From NCBI GenBank assembly GCA_001600635.1, contig BCKL01000006.1, positions 124,001 through 188,000 on the forward strand: a stretch of DNA of 64,000 bases, in the 5' to 3' direction. Of this stretch, positions 12,401 through 22,810 are shown piece by piece. The stretch is from Leucosporidium creatinivorum. Taxonomy: Eukaryota; Basidiomycota; Microbotryomycetes; Leucosporidiales; Leucosporidiaceae. The translations under genes were made by a program, and so were the position numbers. The first letter of the stretch is position 1. Every line of letters starts with the position of its first letter. The notes beneath the pieces are model-generated. The model was not told where the DNA came from, did not search any database, and saw only the letters and a list, made by a program, of their open reading frames with translations.

Positions 12401-13871
12401 CTTCTTGAGAGTGTCGATGAAGGATATCTTTTTGAGGGCGGGGGAGGCGATGGAGGATAGGATGGGTGAGTTGACTCTTCGCCGAGCTGGATTTCTTAGG
12501 CGGTGAGGTTGAGTGATAGCCGCTGACCTTGCCTCTCTTCTCCCTCCGCCTTCCTTCTCTCGTTCTCTCTCCGTGACCATCTCACCGTAATCCCTCGCCA
12601 TCGCCATCATCGCCCGCCTCGCCTTCCTTCCCCGCCCTCCTCAGCCGAGATGGCAAACCGCCCGAAGTCGGCTCACCGCTACAACGTCCAAGAGCAACAA
12701 GAAGTCTACAAGGAGGAGATCGCCCGCATCTGGAAAGCGCAATGGGCCTCCCTCTCGAACGAGAAGCCTCCCGTCCTCACTCAAGCCGACGAGGAGCGCG
12801 CCCGAGGACGAGGAAGGCGAGGTGGATCGACCGTCGCTGATACGCCCGCTGGAGCGATGGGCAGCTTGGCGGGAACGCCGAGGGCGAGGGCGGGAACGCC
12901 GGATAGTGAGGGCGGGGATGGGGAGGGGAGTGTGGCGAGTGGCAAGACGGGTGGGTATGGTCAGAATAAGACGTTGAGGATCAAGAGGCTGGTGAATGGT
13001 GCTGCTCTTCGCTCTGTGAGAGTATAGCTGACCTCGCTTTGACTTCCAACAGGTCAACGGCAAGTGGGAGACCGAGATCGTTCGCGAGCCGACCATCATT
13101 GGCGCCTACGTTCGTCAACGTCAGCTCATCGAGGAGGAGAAGACCGAGGCCGACGACCTGTTGCCCTCGGACGACGAAGGCAAGAACGAGCGCCACAAGA
13201 AGAGGTGCGTTCCACATTCTCCCTCCTCGCTCGTCTCGTCGTCGCCGAGGACTGCGATCGCTGACTATCGCCCGCTCGCTCGCTACCACAGGCTCAAGGA
13301 GCAGCTTGAGAAGCTCAAGCGCAACCAGGAGCGTCGACTCGCCCGCAAGAACCAAAAGCTGGGAATCCCGACCGGCGCCATCGGAGTCGGAGGCAAGCGC
13401 GCCGTCAAGACCGAGACGGTGAGCTCTTCTTCGCCGTCGCTGAAGCGAGCTTGAGCTGCAGCTGACTTTTCTCCCCCTCGCAGACTCGCATCTGTGGAAA
13501 CTGCGGTCAGCGCGGTCATATGAAGACGTCCAAGAAGCTCTGCCCTCGCTGGCACGAGTTCAACGCTGTGCGTCGCTCTCTCTTACTCTGACCCTCTCTC
13601 TTCTCCATCGCCGACCCTCTTCCTCCCTCACCCACAGCCCAAGTCCGCCGAGCCCTCCGGCGCCCTCCCCTCCAACTTCGGCGGAGGACTCGCTCTCCCC
13701 TCGATGGGTGCCGCACCTACGCCGGTCCAACTCGCTCCCAAACCCGCTTCGAAGCTCAAGATGGCTCCTGGGCAACTCCTCGCTCAGCAAGCCGGTCAGC
13801 AGGGTTCGCCTCCTCCCCCTTCTGCGACGGCCCCGACTACCCCTCAGCCTCCAGCGACTGAGCAGATGTAG
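9426..13871 (+). CDS. TAF1: Transcription initiation factor TFIID subunit 1 (TAF1), bromodomain-less fungal type
   Basis: Thirteen exons: 9426-10068, 10144-10328, 10391-10506, 10566-10932, 10999-11217, 11295-11554, 11620-11869, 12066-12465, 12645-12991, 13053-13204, 13292-13418, 13484-13567, 13638-13871; 1,127 residues. After an acidic N-terminus comes FPDFDYGKTLDFTDLFG. The long DUF3591 core follows, with SDLRSFHRPALQFP, GSILVNYYRK, IKVHKLTRYFPDQNDLQMRQ and FMEFNRKGPDQGFWM. Then a zinc knuckle CGNCGQRGHMKTSKKLC and a low-complexity tail. TAF1 is the scaffold of TFIID and pairs with TAF7 through DUF3591. No bromodomains follow the zinc knuckle, as in yeast TAF1, so acetyl-lysine reading would need a separate Bdf1-like protein (inference). 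Every exon phase joins without a frame break. Confidence 0.94.
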
Positions 13872-13989
13872 ACATGATGATTAGCTTGAGCGCGTGCTTT
13901 CTTTTTACGATATGTTGTAACGATAGCTCTCGAGTAAACAGCTTCGACGATCGTGCACAATCGCTCTGACACTGCCAGCCCCGCGCCGC

Positions 13990-14204
13990 CTTCTCCTCTC
14001 TCGCTCTCAAGCAGCTCGATCTCAACGACGCAGAGTGACCGAAAGCAAAGCGGGTTCATCAGACATTTCGTATCAAGCACGTCGCCTCTCCTCGCTCCTC
14101 GCAAGCAATCACCTCGACCTCCCTGCGAGGCGAGAAAAGGTCAGCGAGGCTCGGCGAAGGGGAAGCAGGCTGCGAAAGAGCTCACCCCTCGGCTCCTCGT
14201 CCAG
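13990..14204 (-). repeat. F-box downstream block, copy 1
   Basis: Sequence just 3' of the F-box gene 14205-15387 is clearly similar, base by base with small indels, to 18960-19188 behind the paralog 19189-20338. Shared strings include CCTTCTCCTCTCTCGC, AGCAAAGC.[CG]GTTCATCA, TCGTATCAAGCACGTC and GAGGTCAGCGAG. On the minus strand it contains a donor/branch/acceptor arrangement (GGTGAGCTC ... GCTGACC ... CGCAG), so it probably represents a shared 3' UTR with an intron. Confidence 0.7.
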
Positions 14205-15387
14205 CTACTCGGCCGGGTAGTCTTTAGGACCAGAAAAAGGTCAGCGATGTCTCGAATGTGCTCAGAGAGCGAATGAGCACACCGGTGAAGAAGCGACGCT
14301 CGTCGCGAGGCTCAATTCTCCGAGCTCGGCAAGCCTCCTCCCAGCGCCCACGTTCCTCGTCGTTCGCCCAGCACTTGCGCTCTACTCTCCATCGCTTCAG
14401 TTTCTCGAGTGCGGGAAGGCTGAGCGCCTCCAGTAAGGTATCGGTGTCGAACGGCTCCTTTGCGAACGAGTAAATCGCGAGCAAGATCAGCTTAGAGCTG
14501 ATAGACTCCAAGGCCAGGGCGACTTCCGAGTCCTTTCCGGTACCAAGCTCGAGGCGTCTGAGAGAGGTGCATGAAGCGAGGAACGCGCCCATCGAGAACC
14601 GTGGCGGCGCATCATCAAAATCATCGAAGTCCGAGTCGAGGTCGGAGGGGAGCGGCGCCGGGGATGGGAAGGGATTGATCACCTTCACAACGCTCAGTGC
14701 AGGACCTTTTGCTTCCAAGAGTTGGTTCAGGTAGCGAGGGAAGAACACTTTGTCCTGGACAAGGCCCAGAGTGGTCAAATTGGCGGCCGAGAGGACGATG
14801 CCGAGGAAAGAGCGGGAAGGGGGACACCAGGAGGTGAGGAGGAGTTGTTGGAGAGCAAAGTCGGCTCCCGGAGTAATTTCGAGCTCCTCGTCCGCGATGG
14901 GAGCTTCGAGCGTGAGCCATCGAATGGCTGAAGGGCGAGCGAAGGTGAGCTTCTGCCGCTCCTCGGGGAGATTCAAGAGACGGCACCTACAGACCAGCAA
15001 ATCCTCGGGCAGCAAGACGGGATGTAGACTCAAGATAGAGGCTTGTGGCTTGGGCTTTGCCACGATCCTGAGCTGATGCACACGCAAAGGGGAGTGTCCA
15101 ATGATGTCGAGCTCGGCGTCGGCAGCTGTCTCAACTTTAAGGCATTGCACAAGAGTGGAGGTCGGAGGACGATCCGAGTGCTGATTCAAGTACTGGACAG
15201 CCTGCGGCAGCGTGCTGCTGAAAAGGAGCAGGTCTTGAGAGAACTTCGTCCAGCCTCGGGCGACAAAGGAGGTCTTGCGGAAGTCAATCGCTTTGGCGGT
15301 ATCGTCTCGCTTTGCCCTAGCGTCTGGGACTCCCAGCTTCAATATCTCCAGGAGTAGCTCGGGCGGTAGATCCTGGATGACTGCCAT
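14205..15387 (-). CDS. F-box/LRR-like family protein
   Basis: Minus strand, ATG 15387. It begins MAVIQDLPPELLLEILKL and continues with FVARGWTKFSQDLLLF (F-box-like). The main frame is unbroken for about 370 residues, with leucine-rich segments (LTTLGLVQDKV, LRRLELGTG, LILLAIYSF). The end is LEKLKRWRVE and CRARRIEPRDERRFFT. A terminal intron (donor near 14273, acceptor before 14221) leads to a 17-nt last coding exon (14205-14221), giving the tail DYPAE, identical to that of the paralog at 19189. The internal intron found in the other copies is not needed here. Presumed SCF adaptor. Upstream and downstream DNA is duplicated with paralogs. Confidence 0.82.
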
Positions 15388-16055
15388 GTCGAGCGAGCGA
15401 GCGATTTGAAGGGAGAGTCGGCGAAGGAGGGGAAGGGGAAGAGCTCTGCGGGAGAGTGTGATGGGGGTTAGCCTTCGAGTACCATAGATCGTTATACACT
15501 GCTCTGCCTCCTCATGTCGCAGCCGTCCCCTCTCCAGCCTCTAGTCCCGAAGACTGAGCACCATCGCTCAACACAGCCGCCTTCCTACCCAGCAGCTGCT
15601 TCCCAAGTCCGAGCTCAGCAGCAGCAGCTCTTCCTGCATCCTAGCCTCCCAGTCCCACCGCCCAGCGTCCCTCAACTAACCTTCAATCACCAGCAAACGC
15701 GCCTCCCAATCTCAGCAGCTTCCAGCAAAGCGTCCTCTCGAGGTCGAGTAGCGGTGCAGCGGTCGAGTGGGCGTGTGGTAGTCGAGTAGAGCTTCGTCCT
15801 GTAGCTTTCCAAACGAGTGGTGGTGGCGAAGATGAGACGACGAGATGAGACGAGTGAAGCGGGAGAGGGCAAGGGAGGGAGCGGGGAGGGGGAGGGAGAT
15901 GAGTTAGGAGAGGGGCTGCTGGTCAACTGGGGAGGCAGTAGAGAGAATTAGCTGCGTGTTGATTTCAGCCTTAGCTTGCTGCGCCTCAGCGACCGGCTCT
16001 CGCTCATCCTCCCCTTCGCCGAGGTCGACTTCGCCGAGCAGCGTGGAAAGGCTTG
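15388..16055 (-). repeat. F-box upstream block, copy A
   Basis: The sequence before this F-box gene is repeated before the paralogs at 19189-20338 (copy B) and, inverted, at 34269 (copy C). Hallmarks are CCATAGATCG.TATACACTG, CTCCTCATGTCGCAGCCGT, a CAGCAG-rich run, CACCAGCAAACGCGCC, CTCAGCAGCTTCCAGCAAAG, GTCCTCTCGAGGTCGAGTAG, and, farthest out, GACTTCGCCGAGCAGCG near 16025-16042. Open frames across it are not conserved between copies (an indel puts the two halves in different frames). It is therefore best read as promoter/5' UTR DNA rather than a gene. Confidence 0.75.
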
Positions 16056-16583
16056 CAGCGAGGTGAAGCCCTCTTTCCGAGGGTCTGTGGCGAGATACGG
16101 CCTCTCAAAACGCCTGGGGAGTACTTCACAGCCTCGGGCTTCTGCTTCAAGACGCCAGGATCAGAGAACGTGCGACACAACTTGAAGCTGCTCGGCCCCG
16201 AGAGGAGCGAGGCTGTTCGGCTGTTCGCGGGAAGGAGACGAGCTGAGACCTGCGGCAGCACGACAAGGGAGGGCTCGAGTCTGGTAGCGGCGCGAGCAGA
16301 GCAGAGAAGGCGAGAACAAAGAAGCAGCTCGGTCGAGGCGGAAGCACAGAAGGAAGCAGGCTCGGCGTTCGCGATGGCCGGCAGCTCTCGATAGCGAGGA
16401 CGAAAGGACGAGGCAGAAAAGGACTGGGTTGAAAAGGGTGCACAAGAATGAACAGGGGAAGGGGTCACCAGAACGGGAGAAGCAGAGAGGCAAGGTGGGC
16501 CTCGCGGGGAGCTGAGGGAGAGATGGATGGAGGTTAGCGAGGGGAAGGAAAGCGAACAAAGAGGAGGGGCATACCTAGCAAGA
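16056..16583. other. Stretch without a recognised gene
   Basis: Between the end of the repeated F-box upstream block and a small minus-strand ORF. The minus strand has several intron-like arrangements (for example a donor GTATGCC near 16573 and CT-rich tracts ending in CAG), so it may be 3' UTR of the ORF at 16584-16957. No protein homology is recognised in any frame. Confidence 0.35.
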
Positions 16584-16957
16584 TCAATAGTAGTCGCCTC
16601 CGAACTTGCCTCCACGGAAGCGGCGGCTCTGTGCGTAGAGGGGTGGTCAGTGAAGGAGGAACGGCCAAGCGCGAGAAGGGACCTCACGGGGGAGACGCCG
16701 AAGACAGCACTGTCGTCGCCGAAGCCGATCAAGGGGGTGTCGATGATGGACGAGTCGAAAAAGTCAAGCGAGCCGATGTCGCGCTTGAAGATGCCGAACT
16801 GCGAAAGTAAGCCGAAGAGTGCATCAGCCTCGGTCGAGAGCAAATGAGCCGAAGGGAAGCCACTCGCATCGTCCTCATCCTCGCGGAAGTCGACAGCCCT
16901 CAAGATGTTGCGGTACTTGGGCCCGACTTGATTGAATGGCGTCGTGCTCGGTAGCAT
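16584..16957 (-). CDS. Unrecognised small protein (possible gene remnant)
   Basis: Minus-strand ORF from ATG 16957 with one intron at 16629-16687 (59 nt, GTGAGG donor, CACTGACC branch, CACAG acceptor). The spliced product is 104 residues: an acidic middle (FREDEDDASGF), a hydrophobic/acidic stretch, and a striking basic-aromatic end SRRFRGGKFGGDYY. I do not recognise a family. Upstream exon-like pieces (17041-17085, preceded by the last exon of the F-box gene) carry a different open frame that would need a one-base shift to enter this one, so this may be a decayed or mis-modelled larger gene. Treat as a candidate only. Confidence 0.35.
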
Positions 16958-17194
16958 CGTGGACCTGTTGGAGAGACGGGAGGCAAGGAAGATCAGCTCG
17001 GCGGAGGGAGAAGGGAAGATGGGAGGCTACTAACGTTGAGCTTGGCCGTCTTGTACTTGTCCTCGTCCAAGTGTTTGACCTTATCAGTGGAGAGTGGGGA
17101 AGGAGTCAGCACGAGTGGCGGGAAGCGAGCATCAAGACCCCGGCCAGCGCTCGACGTAAGCTCTCGCTCGACGAGAAATCATGCAGAGCTCACC

Positions 17195-18345
17195 TCAATC
17201 GTAGCAGCGGTCTGTTGAGAATACCGAGGGATAGTTGAGAGGATACGTCAGACCTGGAGACTGAGAGCGTAGCTGCGAAGCTCAACTTACCTGTGAAGAA
17301 GCGCCTCTCGTCCCGCAAGTCCACCCCTCGAGCTCGGCTGAGCGTCACCCACTCCTCATCCGTACCCAGAGACTCAACGAAGCCGCGCATCCTCCACCTC
17401 TTCAGATTGGTGAGAGATGGTAGCGCCCCAACTTCGACGAGGAGACGGCGATCCTGCTGGGCCGTTCTCGCGATTGCCGTCTCCAGCAGCGAAAGCCGAC
17501 ATTGTAGCAGTCCAAGAATGTCGAAGAGCTGCTTCTCTGTAGTATTGGTCACCTCCAGCGAGACGAGGGAGACGCAGGTCGGCAAAGCGGCGGCAAGTGA
17601 CAACGAAAGGCCGCCTTGCGACTCGGCTCTCGGCGGAGGTGGGGGGTTGTGTAGTCCGAGATGGCGTAGTCGAGGTCCGAGAATGGTGAGAGGGTTATGT
17701 TGCTGTAACCAGCTGTGATTGTAGGTCGCCCCGCCGCAGTGAAGATCGAGATGGGTGAGGTTGGGTGCTGAAGCGAGTAGAGCTTCGAGGGCCGACTCGG
17801 GCAGGGAGTATTCGGCAGTGAGGGAAAGATGTTTGAGGGCGATATGCTGGTTTGAGGGGGGTTGGAAGACCCCAGCGATCTCCTGCCAGAGCTGCAGTGA
17901 CTTGAGGTCTGTTGGAGGAGGCGAAAGGTCAGACGCGGTAGCATCGCCGAGCTGGTCGAACAAGCTCACCTCCAAGAATCCGGGGGCTCAACGCTGAGGC
18001 TGGGAAGGGTGCATGATCTCCCTCTATCCTCAAGCTTCCCAGCCGATTAATCCCCTTCCCTGCCAGCTCGACATCCTCGGCGAAGAAACGGTCCAGCGTG
18101 AGGCGTTCCATCTCGATGAGGGCGAAGTCTTGCAGTCGTGCAGCGAAGCCGATGGTACGTTGCGGGAACACTGCCGACAGCGTTGCATCGGAGAGCAGCA
18201 GCTCCTGCGAGGGATGCCGCCACGCCCGACAGACCGCCGAGGTCGGCTGTAGCAGCCGTTTGCGTACGTAGCCCGAGTCGAGCCCAGCTGCCAGCTCCAG
18301 GATACGATAGAGGGTCTCGGGTGGTAGGTCGTCGAAGGTGGTCAT
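17195..18345 (-). CDS. F-box/LRR-like family protein (divergent copy)
   Basis: Minus strand, ATG 18345: MTTFDDLPPETLYRILEL, then SAVCRAWRHPSQELLLSD (F-box-like). Intron 1 starts after ...SPRILG (donor GGTGAGCTTG; branch TCTGACC) and ends before DLKSLQLWQEI. Leucine-rich repeats follow (LKHLSLTAEYSL, LTHLDLHCGG, LRHLGLHN), then LKRWRMRGF and SRARGVDLRDERRFFT. The terminal intron ends at 17212 and the last coding exon is 17195-17211 (17 nt), giving the tail DRCYD. The intron positions and the split G|AC codon match the other family members, although the protein sequence is the most diverged here. Presumed SCF substrate adaptor. A donor directly follows the stop codon. Confidence 0.8.
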
Positions 18346-18959
18346 GATGAGGTGGGTCGGAGGCGAAGAGCGAGGCTGGTGCTGAGCTCTGTAGAAGGGA
18401 TAAGACGGGTGAGCAGCTGTAGAGAAATAGCTTGTAGATTGTTTTCGGCACTCAGAGCCCTCCCCTGCTGTATCTCTGCCTTGCTTCAGCTGCCAGACAA
18501 CACGACGAGCGCTCTTTCCGCTGCTGCCTCCCTTGTATGCCATCGTGTAGGAACCTAACAGCAGCAGACGTCGCGCTGATGATGTCCCTAGATGCGCATA
18601 GTCTCACCTCGGCAGCAGGACGAGAAGAGGGAGCAGGGAACGGCGCGAGCCGAAAGAGGTGGGGCGGCGCACTTGCTGTAGGCGAGAAAAGGAGGGAGGA
18701 GTAGCCGAGAGGTAGTAGAGCTTCCTATCCGGGGTCAAGAGCTGTCGAACGGCCGAGAGAAGTCAAGTCAAGCGAGAAGCGGGAGGGAAAGAGACACTGG
18801 CTCAAAGTTCGCTCTCGACTTTCGGCTTGAGAGAAGGGCTGCGCGAGAGGGGGGTCGAGTTGTAGGTCGATCGAGGAATATCAAGCCAGATTTACTGCCG
18901 CTCTTCCGAGCTCTCTGCGAGTTGACTTGAGCCGTCTGCATCACTCCATCTCGCCCCTC
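18346..18959. other. Intergenic region between F-box paralogs
   Basis: No coding sequence or RNA gene recognised. It contains the presumed promoter of the minus-strand F-box gene ending at 18345. It lacks the upstream block found before three other paralogs, consistent with this gene being the most diverged member. Confidence 0.35.
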
Positions 18960-19188
18960 CGCCAGCGCCGAGCAGCCTTCTCCTCTCTCGCACTCTCAGA
19001 ACTCGTTCGGTGCTCGCTCGCTGACTGAAAGCAAAGCACGTTCATCAACAACCTCGTATCAAGCACGTCTCCTCTCATCGTCTGAGGCAAGCACGTCGAA
19101 CTTCCTGCGAAGCAAGAACGAGGTCAGCGAGACTCGGCGAAGAGGGCGAAGGCTGCGAAGGAGCTCACCTTTCGACTCGTCCCCCCAC
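18960..19188 (-). repeat. F-box downstream block, copy 2
   Basis: Counterpart of 13990-14204, lying directly 3' of the F-box gene 19189-20338. The two copies share most bases with scattered substitutions and short indels, including the intron-like GGTGAGCTC ... GCTGACC ... GCAG arrangement on the minus strand. Confidence 0.7.
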
Positions 19189-20338
19189 TTACTCGGCGGG
19201 GTAGTCTATGAGGATAGGGAGAGGTCAGCGGTGTTCCAAAGCGAGCTCAGATAGACGTCAGGAGAGCTCACCGGTGAAGAAGCGACGCTCGTCGCGAGGC
19301 TCAATTCCTCGAGCTCGGCAAGCCTCCTCCCAGCGAGTCCTCTCAAAGCCCCGCATCACTGCTTGCGGAGCCCAGTCTTGAGGAACGGTCCACGTCTTCA
19401 ATCGTGTCATGGCAGGAAGCTCAAGTAAGGCGATGAGCCGGTCGGTCATGTCTTCCTCGCCCAGCCCGGTGTTGAGATGCGCTAGAGGCGCGCGCACATG
19501 ACTGATGACCTGCCTGGTGCGCGTTGAGGAGCAACAGTACAGGTCGAGCGACCGAATCGAGGTGCAGGAGCTGACGAAAGAGAGGAGATCAAACGCTGGA
19601 GGCGATCCCGAAGGACTGAGCCCAGCTTCCGAGGGTGTGCGCGTCCAGCCGGGCAGCCTGAGATACGAGATCTGCTTCAAGACGGGGCGCAGGGCAAGCT
19701 CCAGGTACCCGGGGTAGACTGGTCCTCCTTGGAGCTCGAGTTGGGTCAGGGAGGGGGCGGCTCCGAGCAGCGAGTCGAAGAAGGCGAGCGGCGGATAGTA
19801 GGGTGCCACGAGAGTGAGAAACCTGAGCTCCAGCTTCGTATTGCGAGGAATCTCAGGCTGTCCGTGGACGCGGGCGTTGATTTCGAGCGATTTGATGCCT
19901 ACATATGGCGAGTCCGAAGCTCAGGTTCAAGCTCCGCACCCGTGCTAAGGAGAGGGGCTCACCGCAAAGAAGCCTAGTACTGATACCGCTCAAGTCCACG
20001 CCCTCTACAGTCGGCGCTGAGAACTTGGCTTCCAGCACCAACTCCTCTATGATCACGTCCTTGAGAGAGAGAAGGTCCAGCTGCTCTTGAGCGCAGTCCT
20101 CCTGCATTCGCACCGAGCGGAGGACGCGAGAAGCGAGAGGTGGAGGCTGCTCTCCGTTCGTGCTGCGAATCATGCTAGAGGCGCTCATAGTGTAAAAGAG
20201 GAGCTGCTGCGAAGGGCATCGCCAAGCTCGGTTGACCAGCGAAGCGTTGTGAAGGTCCCGTTGCGACCTCCAGCCGGTCGCGAGCAGCTCGAGAATCCTC
20301 CTGAGTAGCTCGGGCGGTAGATCCTGGATGACTGCCAT
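19189..20338 (-). CDS. F-box/LRR-like family protein
   Basis: Minus strand, ATG 20338: MAVIQDLPPELLRRILEL, then LVNRAWRCPSQQLLFYT. An intron after ...STRLLCG (donor GTGAGCCCC, acceptor ATGTAG) joins to GIKSLEINARVHG. LRR-like segments follow (LTQLELQGG, ISYLRLPGW, IRSLDLYCC), then LKTWTVPQD and CRARGIEPRDERRFFT. The last intron ends at 19206 and the final coding exon 19189-19205 (17 nt) gives DYPAE, the same tail as the copy at 14205. N-terminus, terminal exon and both flanks are shared with other copies while the LRR part has diverged. Presumed SCF adaptor. Confidence 0.83.
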
Positions 20339-20975
20339 GTCGAGCGAGCGAGCGAGTCGAGGAAGGGTCGGCGAAGGAGGGGAAGGGGAAGAGCTCTGCG
20401 GGAGAGGGTGATGGGGGTTAGCCTTCGAGTACCATAGATCGGTATACACTGCTCTGCCTCCTCATGTCGCAGCCGTACCCTCTGCACCCTTGCAGCCTCG
20501 CTCAACACAGCCGCCTTCCTCCCCAGCTGCTGTTCCCCAGTCCCAGTCCCAGCAGCAGCAGCAGCAGCTCATCCTACATCCTTGCCTCCAGCCCACAGCC
20601 CAGCAACCTCCAACTCACCTTCAATCACCAGCAAACGCGCCTCCCAATCTCAGCAGCTTCCAGCAAAGCGTCCTCTCGAGGTCGAGTAGCGGTGTAGCGG
20701 TCGACGGGGCGTGTAGCAGTCGAGTAGAGCTTCACTTTGTAGCTTTCCGGTCGAGTGGTGGTGGCGAAGCTGAGAAGACGAGGTGAGACGAGTGAAGCGG
20801 GAGAGGGCAAGGGAGGGAGAGCTCGCGAGCGGGGAGGGCGAGGGCGGGCAGGGGATAGTGGCTGTGTATCATATTCAGCCTCTGACCTTGCTGTACCTCA
20901 GCGACGCCCTCTCGTCAAGCCCTTCTCGCGCCGAAGTGGACTTCGCCGAGCAGCGCGCGCCGCCTGCTTCGCTCA
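20339..20975 (-). repeat. F-box upstream block, copy B
   Basis: Close match to copy A (15388-16055) and closer still, in inverted orientation, to copy C (33605-34268). Between B and C, long stretches such as the CAGCAG run through GTCCTCTCGAGGTCGAGTAG look nearly identical. The distal end again carries GTGGACTTCGCCGAGCAGCG, near 20935-20957. Confidence 0.75.
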
Positions 20976-21070
20976 GTAGCCGCAAGTGAGGTATAGAAAC
21001 GACGAGTAGAGTACAATACATCCCTACACGAACATTCTACAATCTCACGAAGCTCGAGCGAAACTCGGGC

Positions 21071-22488
21071 TCAGCGCTTCCTCTCGGCCTTCCACTTCTG
21101 CTCGGTCGAAGACGACAAGTCAGCTCAGCTCACCGCTCCCAAGCTCCTCCCTCGCATCACATCAACAGGAATAAGGAACGCTCGACGACTCACCCAAACC
21201 CTCGCCCCCGTGACCAGTCCCTCGTCACTCTCCGGCAATCCTCCCTTCCCTCCTCCTCCCTCACCACTCACTCCCCAATCCTCGTCCGCTGCACCAGCGC
21301 CTACGTTGCCCTTCTTCTTCTTCACCACCAACTCCTTCGCTCCTTTGCCCATCAGGAGTCGCTGGGTTTCGAGTTCCCTCAACGCGCGGGAGAGGGAGAG
21401 AAGCCGGGTTTGGCGGGCGGCGAGCTCCGTTTCGAGTTGCTTGCGGTGGGCCTATTGACGCAGAGGAGGTCAGCGGCTTGGGAGATGAAGCAGGAGAGAA
21501 GGAAGAGGGACGTACGATAGCAGCGGCGGTAGCGGCGGCTTGTTCGGCTGCGAGGGCTTCGACGTCGACCGAGGGGAGGAGCTTGCCCTTTCCCTTCTTC
21601 GAGTTCTTGGACTTAAGGAGAGAGGAAGGGGTGGTAGATGGTCGAGGACGCTTGGAGAGGAGGGAGGAGGGGTCGGCGGAGCGGACTGCGGGGAGGGAGG
21701 TCAGCGAATGCCCTGAGAGAGAGCGCCGAGGGGAGGGGGACGAGGCAAGACGTACCAGCCTCCAAGTCGGTGGAGAAGAGGATGTGCTTCCTCTTTGGTG
21801 CTGCACTGGAGGTCGACGCTACAGGCTCGTCGAACGCGTCCCAGTCGTCCTCAAAGTCGTCCTCTCCCATCTCCTTCTCGGCGGAAGGGGGAGCGAAAGC
21901 GTCGTCTACGAGGGAATCAAGTTGCTGTTGCAGGCGTTGGACGCGCTGTTGGTACAGGAGATAGATTAGCAGTGAAGCTGAGGAAGAGAGAGAGATGTAG
22001 ACGTACAGACTGCTCCATAGCACGGTGCGTGCGAATGTAGCCCGCATCCTGCGTCTTGAGCACCTTGACCAGATCCTGCGGCAAGGCCTCGTTGCCTCGA
22101 CTCTGGACATGTACGCCTTTCTGCTCAGTTGCACCCGCCAGATCAGCTACGCTCTCTTTACGCCTCGTAGAAGCGCCGAAACTTACCACCGTCTTGCTCT
22201 TGATCATGCCAAAGTAGAACTCATCCCGGTTCTTGCCCGAGGCCTTCTCCCTGAGCTTGGTGATGCGATCCTCCTTGCTATGGAAGTCGCGTGCTCGCTT
22301 GACATAGTCTGCGTGCTTCTCCAATAGGCCGAGCTTTTGCCGGTTGAGAGGTTGGGCTCGTTCGCTGTTTTGTGAGGGAGGGGAGGGAGGGGGATTGTCA
22401 GTAGAAGCAGAGGTAAAGAGGTACAGGAGAGCAGGAGTAGGACTGACCGGTGTTGACGTTTTTGCTCGTTGAGCTTGTTGGCCACCAT
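21071..22488 (-). CDS. UTP11: U3 snoRNP component UTP11
   Basis: Minus strand. The conserved block ERAQPLNRQKLGLLEKHADY, then RARDFHSKEDRITKLREKAS and RDEFYFGMIKSKTV, then GVHVQSRGNEALPQDLVKV and LKTQDAGYIRTHRAMEQS, is characteristic of UTP11, an SSU processome protein needed for 18S rRNA maturation in the nucleolus. A basic tail ends KWKAERKR (final exon at 21071-21097). The start is taken as ATG 22488 (MVANKLNEQKRQHR spliced to ERAQP). This N-terminus differs from the usual short UTP11 leader, so the true first exon might lie further upstream. Introns have GGTCAG/GGTAAG donors and CTGAC branches. Divergent from NPL4 with 322 bp between starts. Confidence 0.92.
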
Positions 22489-22810
22489 GTTTGCTGCTGC
22501 TGTAGCAGAGCAGAGCGAGGTGAGCTGAGATCGTAGAGAGAGAGCGCGAAGGGACGGAGGGCTCACTTTTGCTGTAGTAGTGTAGGCTAGAGTTGAGAGC
22601 AGAGGAGGGAGGGTGACGAGTTGAAGTTGTAGTCGATTACAAAGGGTGAGACGAGGTCTAGACGAAGTGAGAGGGAGCATCTCAACCTGCAGCGCCCAAG
22701 TCAAGTCCGCCAAGTTTCCGGAGTTGAACTCGTCGGCCAGAGCTGATTCGGAGGTCTCCCTCTTACCGCCACCTACTCGCTTCTACTTCGGTTCAAGATT
22801 CGGCTCAGCA
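22489..22810. promoter_or_regulatory. Bidirectional promoter region UTP11 / NPL4
   Basis: 322 bp between divergent start codons. On the minus strand it contains GTGAGCCC and an acceptor CTGCTACAG just before the UTP11 ATG, suggesting a 5' UTR intron. No known operator is recognised. Confidence 0.4.

Noticed and set aside
15514-15789. Plus-strand ORF (starting MSQPSPLQPLVPK) in the F-box upstream block, with Q-rich counterparts at 20464-20786 and 33813-34283
   Set aside because: The three DNA copies align well but the reading frame is not kept between them (an indel moves the Q-rich part and the LTFNHQQTR part into different frames), so protein coding is unlikely.
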